Notes under the pieces: generated by a model
What the model was told of the DNA's origin: nothing
The model's input: only the letters and a program-made list of their open reading frames with translations
Databases searched by the model: none
Assembly (NCBI GenBank): GCA_034770075.1
Contig: CM068385.1
Location: 45,096,721-45,160,720, forward strand
Length of the DNA: 64,000 bases
Reading direction: 5' to 3'
Origin: Aralia elata
Taxonomy: Eukaryota; Streptophyta; Magnoliopsida; Apiales; Araliaceae
Shown here: positions 42,994 through 53,951 of the stretch, piece after piece
Layout: every line of letters begins with the position of its first letter
Position numbering within the stretch: the stretch's first letter is position 1
Made by a program: the position numbers and the translations under genes

Positions 42994-43515
42994 TGGCAGA
43001 AGCCGGTAGCCATGAAATTACAGTTCTGCCACTCCAACAATACGGCCAAATACGAGGGATGCATCCTAGGACTGAGATTAGCCCTGGGAATTGCGGTACA
43101 GACTTGTCCGGCCTATGAGGATCAGATCGGAGAGATCTCCCATAGTGACGCCCCTCCTAAATGGGCTTGGTATCAAAACATTAAAGAGTTCCTCCAAGAC
43201 AGCTCCTCTCCCGAAAATGCAGATCTGACCGAAGAAAGGCGGAGACGATTTGCATAAATGGGACCTAGCTACGGGACTGCTGAGATATCTGGAAGCCGAA
43301 GAAGCCCACTGATTAATGAACGAAGTACATGGCGATGTGTGCGGAGCCCATATGACAAGAACATTTTTGGCAAAGAAAATCATGTGAACGGGTCACTACT
43401 GGCTAACCATGAAAACTGACTACGATACTCATGTCAAGAAATGCCATCAATGCCAGATCCATGCCAATGCGATCCATGCACCCCCTAATGAACTCCATTG
43501 CTTGACCTCACCGTG
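42994..43515 (+). pseudogene. Tat-4 fragment of archaeal-type RNase H and integrase zinc domain
   Basis: Nearly identical to 34473-34995 of Tat-3, with the same stops and frameshifts and a few private substitutions. The lesions therefore predate the duplication. Not functional. Confidence 0.85.
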
Positions 43516-43525
43516 GTCGGTTGGA

Positions 43526-43940
43526 TCATGCAACAGGTGATATCCAGGAAGGGGTAAATCCAGGATGATAGCAGTGAATCCCGGCCAGTAGAAGATCAAT
43601 GGGTTTTAAAATTCTGAGTTTATTTCAAATCCCTGCACGCTCATGTCACTTTGTCATGTTATCCAAAAAAGAAGATCATGTGCTGAAATGTTTTATATCT
43701 ATGACAAGCATTCCTGTTTTATTTCAGGTACCCGATTTGAGGCATTCTAGCCTGACAAACAATAGGCCAAATTTGAAGGAGGATCACGATTTTGGTATAG
43801 AGCTAGATTTCGATCTGATGGGGATTGAGCAGGGCGAGACAAATATCGATAATACGCCTGACGAGATCAAAGGATGGGTCGAAGACAAACCCAAACCCAA
43901 CTTGGATCAAACCCTAGCCATCAAACATCAGAACCCCTAA
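43526..43940 (+). pseudogene. Tat-4 gag-pro/pol junction fragment with intron relic
   Basis: Same as 35005-35419. Donor GT at 43554, acceptor AG at 43726-43727 (174 bases), exon from 43728 to the stop at 43940. Confidence 0.85.
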
Positions 43941-44857
43941 CAATCACAAAGAACCCGGAGTAGGGGCAAATTCGACCACCAAAAAAAAAAAATCAAAAAA
44001 AATCAAAAAAATCAAAAAATCAAAAAAATCAAAAATCCCCCAAACCTTTCAACAAGTCAAAGGACCGGATCTTCCGTTAGCTCAGCGAGATACCGATGCG
44101 ACCAGTACGAGAGAGATCACAAAAAAAAGCAACTTAACACTGGGGCATTTGTCAATTACCCAGGAAGTGATGACGTGCAAATTGGCACCCATGCAACAAT
44201 CCCATCAACATGCACAATCATCATTAAGTGCTACCTCATGTCAATTCAATATTCAACGGTACGATCATCTGGCATTTGTCAAGCATAGTTTCCCAGGATA
44301 CGATGACCCGCGTGAAAGGGGGATTTTATTTGGCTTGATAGGAATCGGATTAATTCTGACAAGCAACCGTGGAGCACGATCGTGAGTATGATTAGACGAA
44401 GAGGGCTATTCAACCTTTTGATCGAGTACAAAGCCTTAATTCAAAGCAACGTTTGCGACAGAATCGACCTCATGTGACAGCCTTCATTTTGCATTTGCAG
44501 AAACTTTCAGTTGTGGGGTATAAAACTATGACGACGTTGATGGCCATTAACACGTAGTCAGACAGTCAATAATTATCAATATCAAGAAGTCAGACGATAA
44601 ATGATTATCAAAATAATGTCTCGAATCGTGGCCTGGGTTATTCGAGTAATTAAGCCCGAGGGGTGTCTCTACACCTGGTGCCCTAAAGCCATCTGGTTTG
44701 GGAGTCGCTAGCCCAACACTCGTTACATGGGTAACTCAGAGCCTAAGAAAACGAGCATTACAGTAGGGGAGGCCCGAGCAGATTCGAATCGTGGCATGGG
44801 CTACTCGAGTAATTAAGCCTAAAGGGTGTCTCTGCATCTGGTGCCCTAAAGCCGTCT

Positions 44858-45170
44858 TCCGCTTCCTAGAAGAATCATCTACTAGTAAGACTTAGTCTTT
44901 CTTGGTTGGAAAGTGACTCTTTACAGTTTTCAACGTGTTTAAGCAACTCAGGCAGGCTGATATATATAGCTTGTTCACGTGGAAATTCACAACAAATTGT
45001 GAGAAAGAGTCCAGAAGTGATTGCAATATCAAATCTTGGATCAACTCTCCATCCATGACAAAACCTTGTTTTCCTAATTGTTCAATCAGATTGATCATTT
45101 TAGGATATATGTCTCTACTGTAGTGCCATCGGTCATTCTAGATCGGAAAAGCTCCATAGATATCTGATAT
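44858..45170 (-). pseudogene. gag: Copia-B gag remnant
   Basis: Aligns to about 2056-2365 of Copia-A on the same strand. The best frame, 45098-44892, encodes MINLIEQLGKQGFVMDGEL and FSQFVVNFHVNKL, the Gag helical core. The zinc knuckle is lost at the Tat-4 junction and the N-terminus at the Tekay-1 insertion (45171). This is the continuation of 27429-29745. Confidence 0.9.
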
Positions 45171-48100
45171 TGTGACACCCCCAAATTCGGGTTTCCTAAC
45201 CTCGAATTTGGTGTTCACGATACTCAACAACAAACATACTTTCTAACTAATGCGGAATAATAAACATACAATGTCTATCGAAATAGTAATAAAGTCTTAC
45301 AATCATGGTCCCAAGGTTCTTTAACCTTAACTTAAAACGTACCCTTAATACAATAAAAAGTTCGCTTAACCAAATAACATTCAAGAGAAACCAGTATATA
45401 AGCCCTATCGGGCAACTACTCTTGCACCTTCCCTTTTCCTTTGTCTCCTTTAGACGTTTCTGCCTTAACTGAAATAAAGATCATGATATTGCAAGGGTAA
45501 GCAACTAGTTTGCTTAGCAAGTTTATACACAAGGGAGATATATCATGAATAGAAAGAAGTTTCGCTTTCAATGTTCAACAACAGTATAGAATTGTGAAGA
45601 AACAGGAATTAATAGTCAACAGTTGAATATTTGAATAATTGAATTTCAATTACTGAGTGGTTGGAAATAACCATAGACATTTGTCAAGGTTTTCAGCATT
45701 TAAACTGGACCTCTTAAAAGTTTTGGTAATCAAGGGGATCAGCCTTTCATACCCCGTGATTTATGCATAAACACTTAATAAACCAGCATTGATATCATGC
45801 CTTAATCAAATTTATCCTTTTCTCGGCCAAGAGTTCTTACCATAACAATTTAATAAGAACAGCTTTTAAAATACCTTTGATTCAACAAATTTAGACATGA
45901 TTGATCTAGCTGATACAAATAGCATAGATCTATCTCATAAACAGTTCATACTTGAAAGAACTTTAATCCAATTCACAGTTCAATAACAATAGAATAAGAA
46001 TTCAATTGCACGAGGTGCGAATCTCAATAACCAGTATAGATGTGAATAATCAACAATAATTATTCACTAACATGCTTCGAAAATAATAACTCGAGTTTGA
46101 GTTAGGGAACTTGCCTGTTTGCTCAGCTACAAATAATTCTAGCTTTAACTAATTGGCCTTGAAGGACCTAACATTGATAAAGTCGATCTATCAATTAGTA
46201 TTGCGTAGTTATACGTCTATACGTTCACTAAGGAACTTATCTACCACATAAGTTAAACACATAATGCACCTAGCACAAACTTGCTATCATTAACCCTAAT
46301 CAAACTTAGGTTAATAATAGATTAACTTGGGAATATTTTTCCTAAAGGTTAAACACCTTTTTAAGCCTTTAAACAATTGGGTTTACTTGTTTAATTAAGG
46401 AATTATTAAACACTTCATATTCAAATAGCTCATTTCTCATTTAATTACCATTCAATATTAATTGAATGGGAATCAATAAATTATCTTTAGTTATTATCTA
46501 TCGAATAACAGATTAGGTTTAATTATTACCCATTCAATAATATTTCCATAAAGTTTTAATCTTAATATTTCTTTATTTACTTAAAAATATCGAATTCTTA
46601 TATTACAAATATCATAGTAATATTTTAATAAGTTATTAGGCGAATAAACAATTTATTCTAATTGTTTTACCCTTTATTAAACAACTTATTTAATACCCAT
46701 AAAAGGTCATAAATATTATTTATCATAATAGATTACCAAAATACCTCACATAGGTTAGATTACACCATAATAGGAGTACCTAAGCTTTAACATCCTATTT
46801 TCCTCATTTATGACATTATTTAACCATTTATTTCCTTTTAACCATAACTATAATATTATTATGAAAAATAGCAAACAAGTTCTGAAAATTATTATCTTCT
46901 GGATCTGGATAGTATATGACCCAAAAATAATTTACAAATTTTCCTGGAATTTTAGAAAGTGATTTACTATTTTTAAAGTACTCAAAACCTCCGAATCTTG
47001 TTACATTTTTCATAAATCGAGTTTTTCTCTGAAAATTTCGAAATTTTCAGGGTACACTCTCATAACATATATAAACATACTGTAAACGTTGCATATGTTT
47101 TCAAGGTATACACAGTGAGAAATTCGGGTATGAATATTTAGGAGTCCTTCACGGTAAAAGCCATTACACAAAAACTACATATCAAAACGTGTTCGTTCTT
47201 TTTCCAACTTGTAGATACTTCTTAAGGTACCTCTATGATTTTTCTCAGATTTTTAAAAGATCTATAACTGGCCGAAACAACCTTTGGAAAAATGAGGACA
47301 GCAAGCTTTTAGGGTTTTAAAGCTTTAAGTTTTATAGCTGGACTGTTTTGGGAAAACAGCCCCCAAGACTTCAAAAATTATTGGATTTATGTTCTACCAC
47401 TTGGGTTTACTAGCTAACTCAAGTATCTAACACCTCCTTTCGACGGATAATAAATCCAAGTTGTAGATCTTAAGTTATGGGTGATCCAAGTGAAGAAAAG
47501 CTAGGGTTTTTACCCTTTAAGAACATAAGTTCCTTTTCTTCCTTTGAATCTCCATTCTAACACTCAAGAGGATTAGATCTATACATGAAGCATGAAGATC
47601 TAATGATTCTTGAGTCTTAGAACAAAATCTCTCAAAAACTATGAAAATAAAACTAAGTAGGAAAGAAGGAAATGGTTTAGGGTTTCACCTTGATCTTATA
47701 ACTACTCTCCTTGATCTACCAAAGTATGTGATGAACTTGGGATGCATGAACTATGCTAATCTCACTCTCTTTTCCTCTCTAAGCTCTTACTCTATGTTCT
47801 TGCTTGGGAGAAATGAAAGAAGGAGATGAAAAGAAGAAATGAACTTGAAATGAAATGAAAGGATAGAATACTTGCAAGTATAATGCTAAATTAGAATTCA
47901 TGCTATTATCCCCCACATCTTTCTTGCCCCTTGGATATAAGAGTTCACCTTATCCCTTCCATTTAGCCTTAATCTTATCTTTAAGTGTGCTAATTAGATT
48001 TTCTACCAATGGGAGCTTGACATCCTTGTCCTTTGTGTAAGAGTTACTAATATCCCCCATATCTTTATTGTCCCTTGGATAAAGGCTTACTAATTGGATA

Positions 48101-48968
48101 ATAGCAAGAAATCTCTACCTTTTATCATCATGAAGCTAGTGAGTAGCCTTGTGTCACTAGGGTGGCTAGTTGACATCTTAGGAAGCTATGACACATCATA
48201 GGTAGCTACTTGACATTATAGGAAGCTATGATGTCAAGTCTACCATTTCAACTTCCCACACAAGTTAGCTACTTAATTAAAATAAAGTTTGAAATCAACT
48301 TACTCCTCCTTTCTCCTAAGTGCACGACAAGGAGGGATTTTGTCCCAAAATGTTGTCCCAAATAGCTTTAAATAAATAAACAATTGTTACACATTTAATA
48401 AATCAAGTGGCTAGGTTTTGGACCACACATTAAATACCATTGGCTTCCAATTTAAATGATTAGGCTAATAAAATCCAAATCTATTTAATGCAATATTGAT
48501 TCATTTAATTTAACCCCGTGATAGATCATTTAATAAGCCACACAATTAATACCTAAATCCATGATTAATATAAATGATTGAACTAGGTTCATTAATTAAG
48601 TAACTTAGTCAATTAGTAAATAAATTACTAACTTAACTATTAATTATTATTATCCAATTTGGACTATATTTCATTAACAACTACTTTCATTAATTAACCC
48701 ACACACTTTATTTACTAACTATACTCAATTTACTTGAATACTTAATTTAGTAAATACCTTGTCAACTTTATGGATATAAAGCCTTAGGGTTTGCTCACTA
48801 GTTTAAATATACTACTAGTGATTCCCTTAACACAAATTTATATCAATAAATCACATAGTCACATAATCCACCAATACCCCAAAGGTTTAAATAAGAACAC
48901 AAAGTTAACTCATTAAAATTAAAATTATATTTAATTAATAATGACGTTCAAAATTCACAAGCATTACA
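45171..48968 (-). repeat. Tekay-1 3' LTR
   Basis: 3798 bases, on the minus strand TGTAATGC...GGGTGTCACA. Very AT-rich. Short ORFs such as 46828-47013 and 47641-47829 recur in the other LTR and resemble nothing known. No TATA box was assigned. Confidence 0.95.
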
Positions 48969-48983
48969 TCCCTCCCCCCTTAT
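48969..48983 (-). other. Tekay-1 polypurine tract
   Basis: On the minus strand ATAAGGGGGGAGGGA directly before the LTR start TGTAATGC. Confidence 0.9.
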
Positions 48984-49025
48984 AAAAATTCCGTCCTCAG
49001 AATTACAAAAATAGGGTTACTCAAA

Positions 49026-50336
49026 TAAAAACGGATAATTCGCTTTCATTTTCTCTTCGAGTTCCCACGTAGCTTCTTCGACTGCGTGATTCCTCTAGAG
49101 AACCTTGACGGAATGGATGGTCTTGTTTCTCAGCTTCTGTTCCTTCCTATCGAGAATCTGGACAGGAACCTCCTCGTACGTTAAGTCCTTCTCGACTTGG
49201 ATTGGTTCATAGGAGATAACGTGCTTATAGCCTGGTTTATACGGCCGCAACACTGACACATGAAACACGTTGTGAATGTGCTCAAGTTCAGGAGGTAACG
49301 CTACCTCGTACGCCACCTCGCCGATTCGCCTCAAAATCTCGAACGGTCCTATGAACCTAGGGCTCAATTTGCCCTTTTTCCCAAACCGGATCTTTCCTTT
49401 CCAAGGAGATACCTTCAAAAATACAAAGGTACCAACTTCAAAGTCCCGCTTCTGATGATGTAAGTCGACATATTTCTTTTGGCGATCTTGAGCTGCAACC
49501 AGACGGTTTCTGATCAACCGCACGATGTATGTAGTCTGTTGCACCATTTCTGGTCCCAGCAATCTTTGCTCCCCATCCTCGTCCCAACACATCGGGGTTC
49601 GGCATCTCCTTCCATATAGCGCTTCGTACAGTGGCATGCCGATACTGGGGTGATAGCTATTATTGTAAGCAAACTCCACCAGTGGCAAATGGTCATCCCA
49701 GCTGCCCTTTAAATCCATCACGACTGCCCGAAGCATATCTTCTAAGGTCTGAATCGTTCGCTCGCTCTGGCTGTCGGTTTGAGGATGATACACTGTACTC
49801 AACCTCAACTGCGTTCCCATTCTTGCCTGCAGACTTTTCCAAATATTTGACGTGAAGTGCAGATCTCTGTCAGATACAATTGATACCGACACTCCATGTC
49901 GTGACACTATCTCTTTCACATAAAGCTTTGCTAATTGCTCCAGATTGTACCATATTTTGATTGGCAGAAAATGAGCAGACTTGGTTAGACAATCCACAAT
50001 TACCCAGATGGCGTCTAAACCCTTATGCGTTGGTGGCAGTCCCACCACAAAGTCCATTGTGATGTGCTCCCACTTTCACTCCGAAATCTCTAATGGTTGA
50101 AGTAGTTCGCTCAGTCGTTGGTGCTTTGCTTTAATCCGCTGGCATGTCAGACATCGGCTGACGCACTCTGCCACTTCTCGTTTCATATTCGGCCACCAAA
50201 AATTTCGTCGCAAATCCTGGTACATCTTTATGCTCCCGGGATGTACTGAGTAGTTCGTGTTGTGAGCTTCCTGACGGATTTCTTCCCACAATTCCAGATC
50301 CAACGATACCCAGACTCTCCCTTCAAACCTTAGCAA
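49026..50336 (-). pseudogene. pol: Tekay-1 integrase with chromodomain, two in-frame stops
   Basis: Zinc domain in 50336-50076 (EAHNTNYSVHPG, then CVSRCLTCQ). A TGA at 50076-50078 where the family has Trp interrupts the frame just before the core. Core from 50057: MDFVVGLP, VSDRD and QSERTIQ supply the D, D, E residues, and the GPF module (RFIGPFEILRRIGEVAYEVAL) follows. The chromodomain starts near YEEVPVQILDRKEQ. A TAG at 49095-49097 stands where the family has Trp (VLWRNH), and the chromodomain helix (RNHAVEEATWELEEKM) lies beyond it, to about 49026. Chromodomains steer integration towards modified histones. One frame runs through the whole region, so there are two nonsense changes and no indel. 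Confidence 0.92.
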
Positions 50337-50406
50337 CCTAGTGCTATCAATCTTATACTTAAGCTCCTCGCCTTTAGCAATTCGCTTCCTTATTGAATCA
50401 CAATCC

Positions 50407-51706
50407 TCATCCTTTTTCTTGAGCCTCCTTAATCTGATCCAATAGGGTCGGGCTTGCTGTCACTGTAAACAATTTTCCGTCCGCCTCCATCGGATACTTA
50501 ACCTCTAATTCCAGACGTTCGAACTCCTTTATCAACTCTGCCTGAGTCGTGAGCCTCATTAATTTCTCTCTGCCTTTCCTACTCAGGGCATCTGTCACTA
50601 CATTTGTTTTGCCCGGATGGTACAGAATCTCACAGTCGTAATCCTTGATCAATTCTAACCATCGACGCTGCCTTATATTCAGCTCATTCTAAGTGAAGAT
50701 ATATTTCAGACTTTTGTGATCTGTATATCTCTTGCACCTCTCTCCATATAAGTAGTGCCTCCAAATCTTCAAGGCGAATACTACTGCTGCTAACTCCAGA
50801 TCATGAGTCGGGTATCCCTTTTCATAGTCCTTCAGCTGACGTGAAGCGTACGCAATGACCTTGCCATGCTGCATTAGTACACAACCAAGACCTTTATGTG
50901 ACGCATCACTATATACTACAAAACCTCCAGTGTCGTCCGGTAAAGCCAACACTGATGCTTGGCTAAGTCTCTTCTTCAGCTCCATGAAACTTTCCTCGCA
51001 CTTCTCCGTCCCAACGAAATTTATCGTCTTTCTGGTTAGATTGGTCAATGGCGATGCTATCTTTGAAAAATCCTGGATGAATCTCCGATAGTATCCCGCT
51101 AACCCTAGGAAACTCCTGATCTCCGTCGGCGTCTTCGGCTGCTCCCAGTTGATAATGGCTTCCACCTTTATTGGGTCTACCGAAACGCCATCCCGGTCAA
51201 TGACGTGACCTATAAACTGCACCCTTTGCAACCAAAATTCACACTTTGAAAACTTCGCGTACAACTTCTCCCTTCTTAGTGCCTCCAAAGCAATCCTTAG
51301 ATGTTCAGCATGTTCTTCCTCGGTCACTGAATACACCAAGATGTCATCGATGAATACTACCAACGAACTTGTCCAAGTACTGCTTGAACACTCTGTTCAT
51401 CATATCCATGAATGCCGCTGGTGCATTTGTCAGTCCAAACGACATAACCAGAAACTCGAAATGTCCATAACGAGTTTTGAATGCTGTCTTTGGAATATCC
51501 TCCCGCCTCACCTTTAGTTGGTGATATCTCGTTCTCAAGTCAATCTTTGAAAAGTATTTTGCTCCCTTCAATTGATCAAACAAATCATCAATTATGGGCA
51601 GCGGATACTTGTTCTTAATCGTAACCTTGTTCAATTCCCTGTAGTCGATACTGAGCCTTAATGATCCATCCTTCTTCTTTACGAACAGAACTGGCGCTCC
51701 CCACAA
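50407..51706 (-). pseudogene. pol: Tekay-1 RT and RNase H remnant
   Basis: 51706-51344 holds RT from LFVKKKDGSLRLSIDYRELN to KQYLDKFV. A one-base insertion near 51355 shifts the frame, and RT resumes at 51363 with the catalytic FIDD (VVFIDDILVYS). RNase H follows (FVVYSDASHKGLGCVLMQ, ELAAVVFALKIWRHYLYG, YTDHKSLKYIF). A TAG at 50689-50691 in place of Gln (FTQ) stops the frame; RNase H ends in DALSRK at 50652-50407. The RT N-terminus, protease and Gag zinc knuckle are missing: sequence jumps from gag to RT near 51715. Confidence 0.92.
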
Positions 51707-51719
51707 AGATACACTCGGA

Positions 51720-52545
51720 CGAATATACCCTTCTTAACCTCTCCTCCAAACTTGTTGCCTCCGCAAGATTGGCTATCGATCCCTTTCCTTTTATTCGGGT
51801 TACTTCCCCCACGGCTACCTTCCTTGTGACCATCATGGCTTTTCTGATCTTGGTTGTGCTTTGTCAACGCTTCATTTCCTCCTCGGCAACGATTGCTTCC
51901 TTAAGTAACGTAGGAAATGTGTTGATCTGCAAAACCACAACCTTAATATACGTCTAGGGCTTCAACCCTTGTTCAAATCTCTTCGCTCGCCTAGCTCCGG
52001 TGTCCACTTGGTGTGGAGCAAACCTAGCTAGTTCGTTAAACTTCGTTGCGTACTCTACTACCGACATATCATCTTGCTTCAGTTCCAAGAATTTTATCTC
52101 CATACTTGCCTACGTGCTTTCTAGAAAGTAATTTTTCGAAAAACAGCTCCTTAAAACGAGTCCACAGCAGTTGTGCCTTCCCCAGCTCGGCTTCTATTCG
52201 CCTTCCACCAGTAATTTGACTCACCCTTTCCTTATGAAAAGTGGCAAACGAAGTCTTCTGTTCCTACGGTCACTCTTGCAACCTTGAAAACTTTTCTCCA
52301 TTTCTTCTACCCATGTCTGGGCTTCACTCGGATTCGTATTCCCACGAAACTCCGGTTGGTCCTAGTAATTTTGAAACCCGTAAAGTTCGTCATGTGACTT
52401 TATGGTCCGAACAAACCGGAATGACTGGTCTGCCTTGCATCGTTTGCTCTAACAAGTTCGCAAAGGTCCTCTTGGGGTCAGTCTGACCCTCCTCGTTATT
52501 CACTGACTCTTCCACCCTCGTGTATCGGGGTTATCTCCTTGACGA
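51720..52545 (-). pseudogene. gag: Tekay-1 gag remnant
   Basis: Reading leftwards from about 52545, pieces in different frames match a chromovirus Gag: NLLEQTMQGRP, WTRFKELFFEK, then KQDDMSVVEYATKFNELARFAP, FEQGLKP and a basic tail SHDGHKEGSRGGSNP. There are at least four frameshifts and several stops. The zinc knuckle and all of protease are deleted, and the remaining gag tail joins RT near 51715. Confidence 0.8.
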
Positions 52546-53936
52546 CATTGTTTATTCTAAACAAAACCTTACATAAATCCTTCTTGTTTTTACACATCGT
52601 GCAAAATTCTACTGATGTTATCATTTAAGAGTCAAAGCACAAATCGATCACAATCAATCATGTAATAATAATACCACATTTATATTCATACACCCCTTAG
52701 TGTGTCAAACACTTATAATTTCGGCATATTCCTATAAATGTTAACTATCCCATTAAGACACAAAAGATGGGATTAATAAGAACAGCATTCCCCTAGATCT
52801 GAAAAGTGGGGATGTATCATCATCATATCAATTCAAGGCACCTTTAGTAAAATACTAATAAGCTCGATCTTTAGTACCTTCGTACTACTTACATCATATA
52901 AGCATTCCTGATATCCACTTATCCCTCTGTTACTAAACAACAAGATGGGATTCACATAACTACTCCACAACTTACCTAAAGTTGGGACTTACAACAGATA
53001 TACTGCTAGCTGTACAAAAAACTGAGATTCACATTTTCTTACATGCATAGATATACTAGTACATATACATTGACCACTATTCTTCATTCATTACGAACTC
53101 ACAAAGGTCTTATAACTCTCAGACTTAAACCTTTCTTTCTTTCATTTCCTCTATCTATTCCTTATATCGGGCTCCAATTGATCCTCCTTAGGGATTTCCA
53201 TTATCTCATCATTCAGTTCCATCTCTAGATACTTTTTTCAGATCAGGCACTAAATCTACCCTTGGTTCATTTCTTATAATCTCTTCGTTGTCTCTCCTTT
53301 CTAATCATCAAAACAATCTAAATTGCCATCAGTCATCTCTTAAATTTTTTTTTTTTTGCATATAACATCATTCATCTCAATACTCTCAACTTTTGCTTAA
53401 CAACTCTATATGAGTCCATTACCTTTGTCTCATCTAGCATTCCACAATAAAGCTTAATAACTTAACTAACACTTCAAAATATCGATATATTCATTATTTA
53501 TCGAATCAATCATTTCCTTCTTGCAAACCTTAACCCAACAGATTCTAAGGTACCCTCTTTTCATCACAAAGAAACTCCATACCACATCACTCCAATATCT
53601 TATCTAATGAATAGCCACAAAAATTGATCAATAGCCACAAAATTGATCAATAGCATCAAATGATTAATCTAATTACCTTGAATATCTATAACACCAGTTT
53701 ACAATGGATCGTCCATACTTAATGGTCTTCACTTTACCATATTATCTCATCAATACACATTCCTCAAATTATCCATAAGCTTAATAACACCAACGTATGA
53801 TCCAAATCCTCAATTTTAAGATCATAATTAATTTCTACCCAAAAATAACTCTATATGAGTTATATCCCCTTCTATTCCTCTACATTCTCTCAGGTTCTAG
53901 CCTAAGGACTCTTTCTCCTAAGTGTTATAACCTATA
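52546..53936 (-). other. Tekay-1 leader
   Basis: 1.4 kb of AT-rich non-coding sequence between primer site and gag, with a T run near 53344-53357 and a short duplication (AATAGCCACAAAAATTGATC, near 53612 and 53632). No gene. Confidence 0.6.
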
Positions 53937-53948
53937 GCTCTGATACCA
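53937..53948 (-). other. Primer binding site of Tekay-1
   Basis: On the minus strand TGGTATCAGAGC, the complement of the initiator tRNA-Met 3' end, three bases inside the 5' LTR. Confidence 0.95.
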
Positions 53949-53951
53949 ACC

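Larger units (their letters stand above)
42136..44857 (+). mobile_element. Tat-4: partial internal region, tandem copy of Tat-3
   Basis: Starts with the primer site (42138-42154, one change: GTTGGGG) and repeats 33617-36363 of Tat-3 with few substitutions: leader, RNase H/integrase fragment, intron relic, Pol N-terminal fragment, A-rich tract, spacer, and one and a half copies of the 163-184 bp repeat. It breaks off at 44857 inside that repeat, where Copia-B gag resumes. The stretch 43941-44616 holds no gene. Confidence 0.9.
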
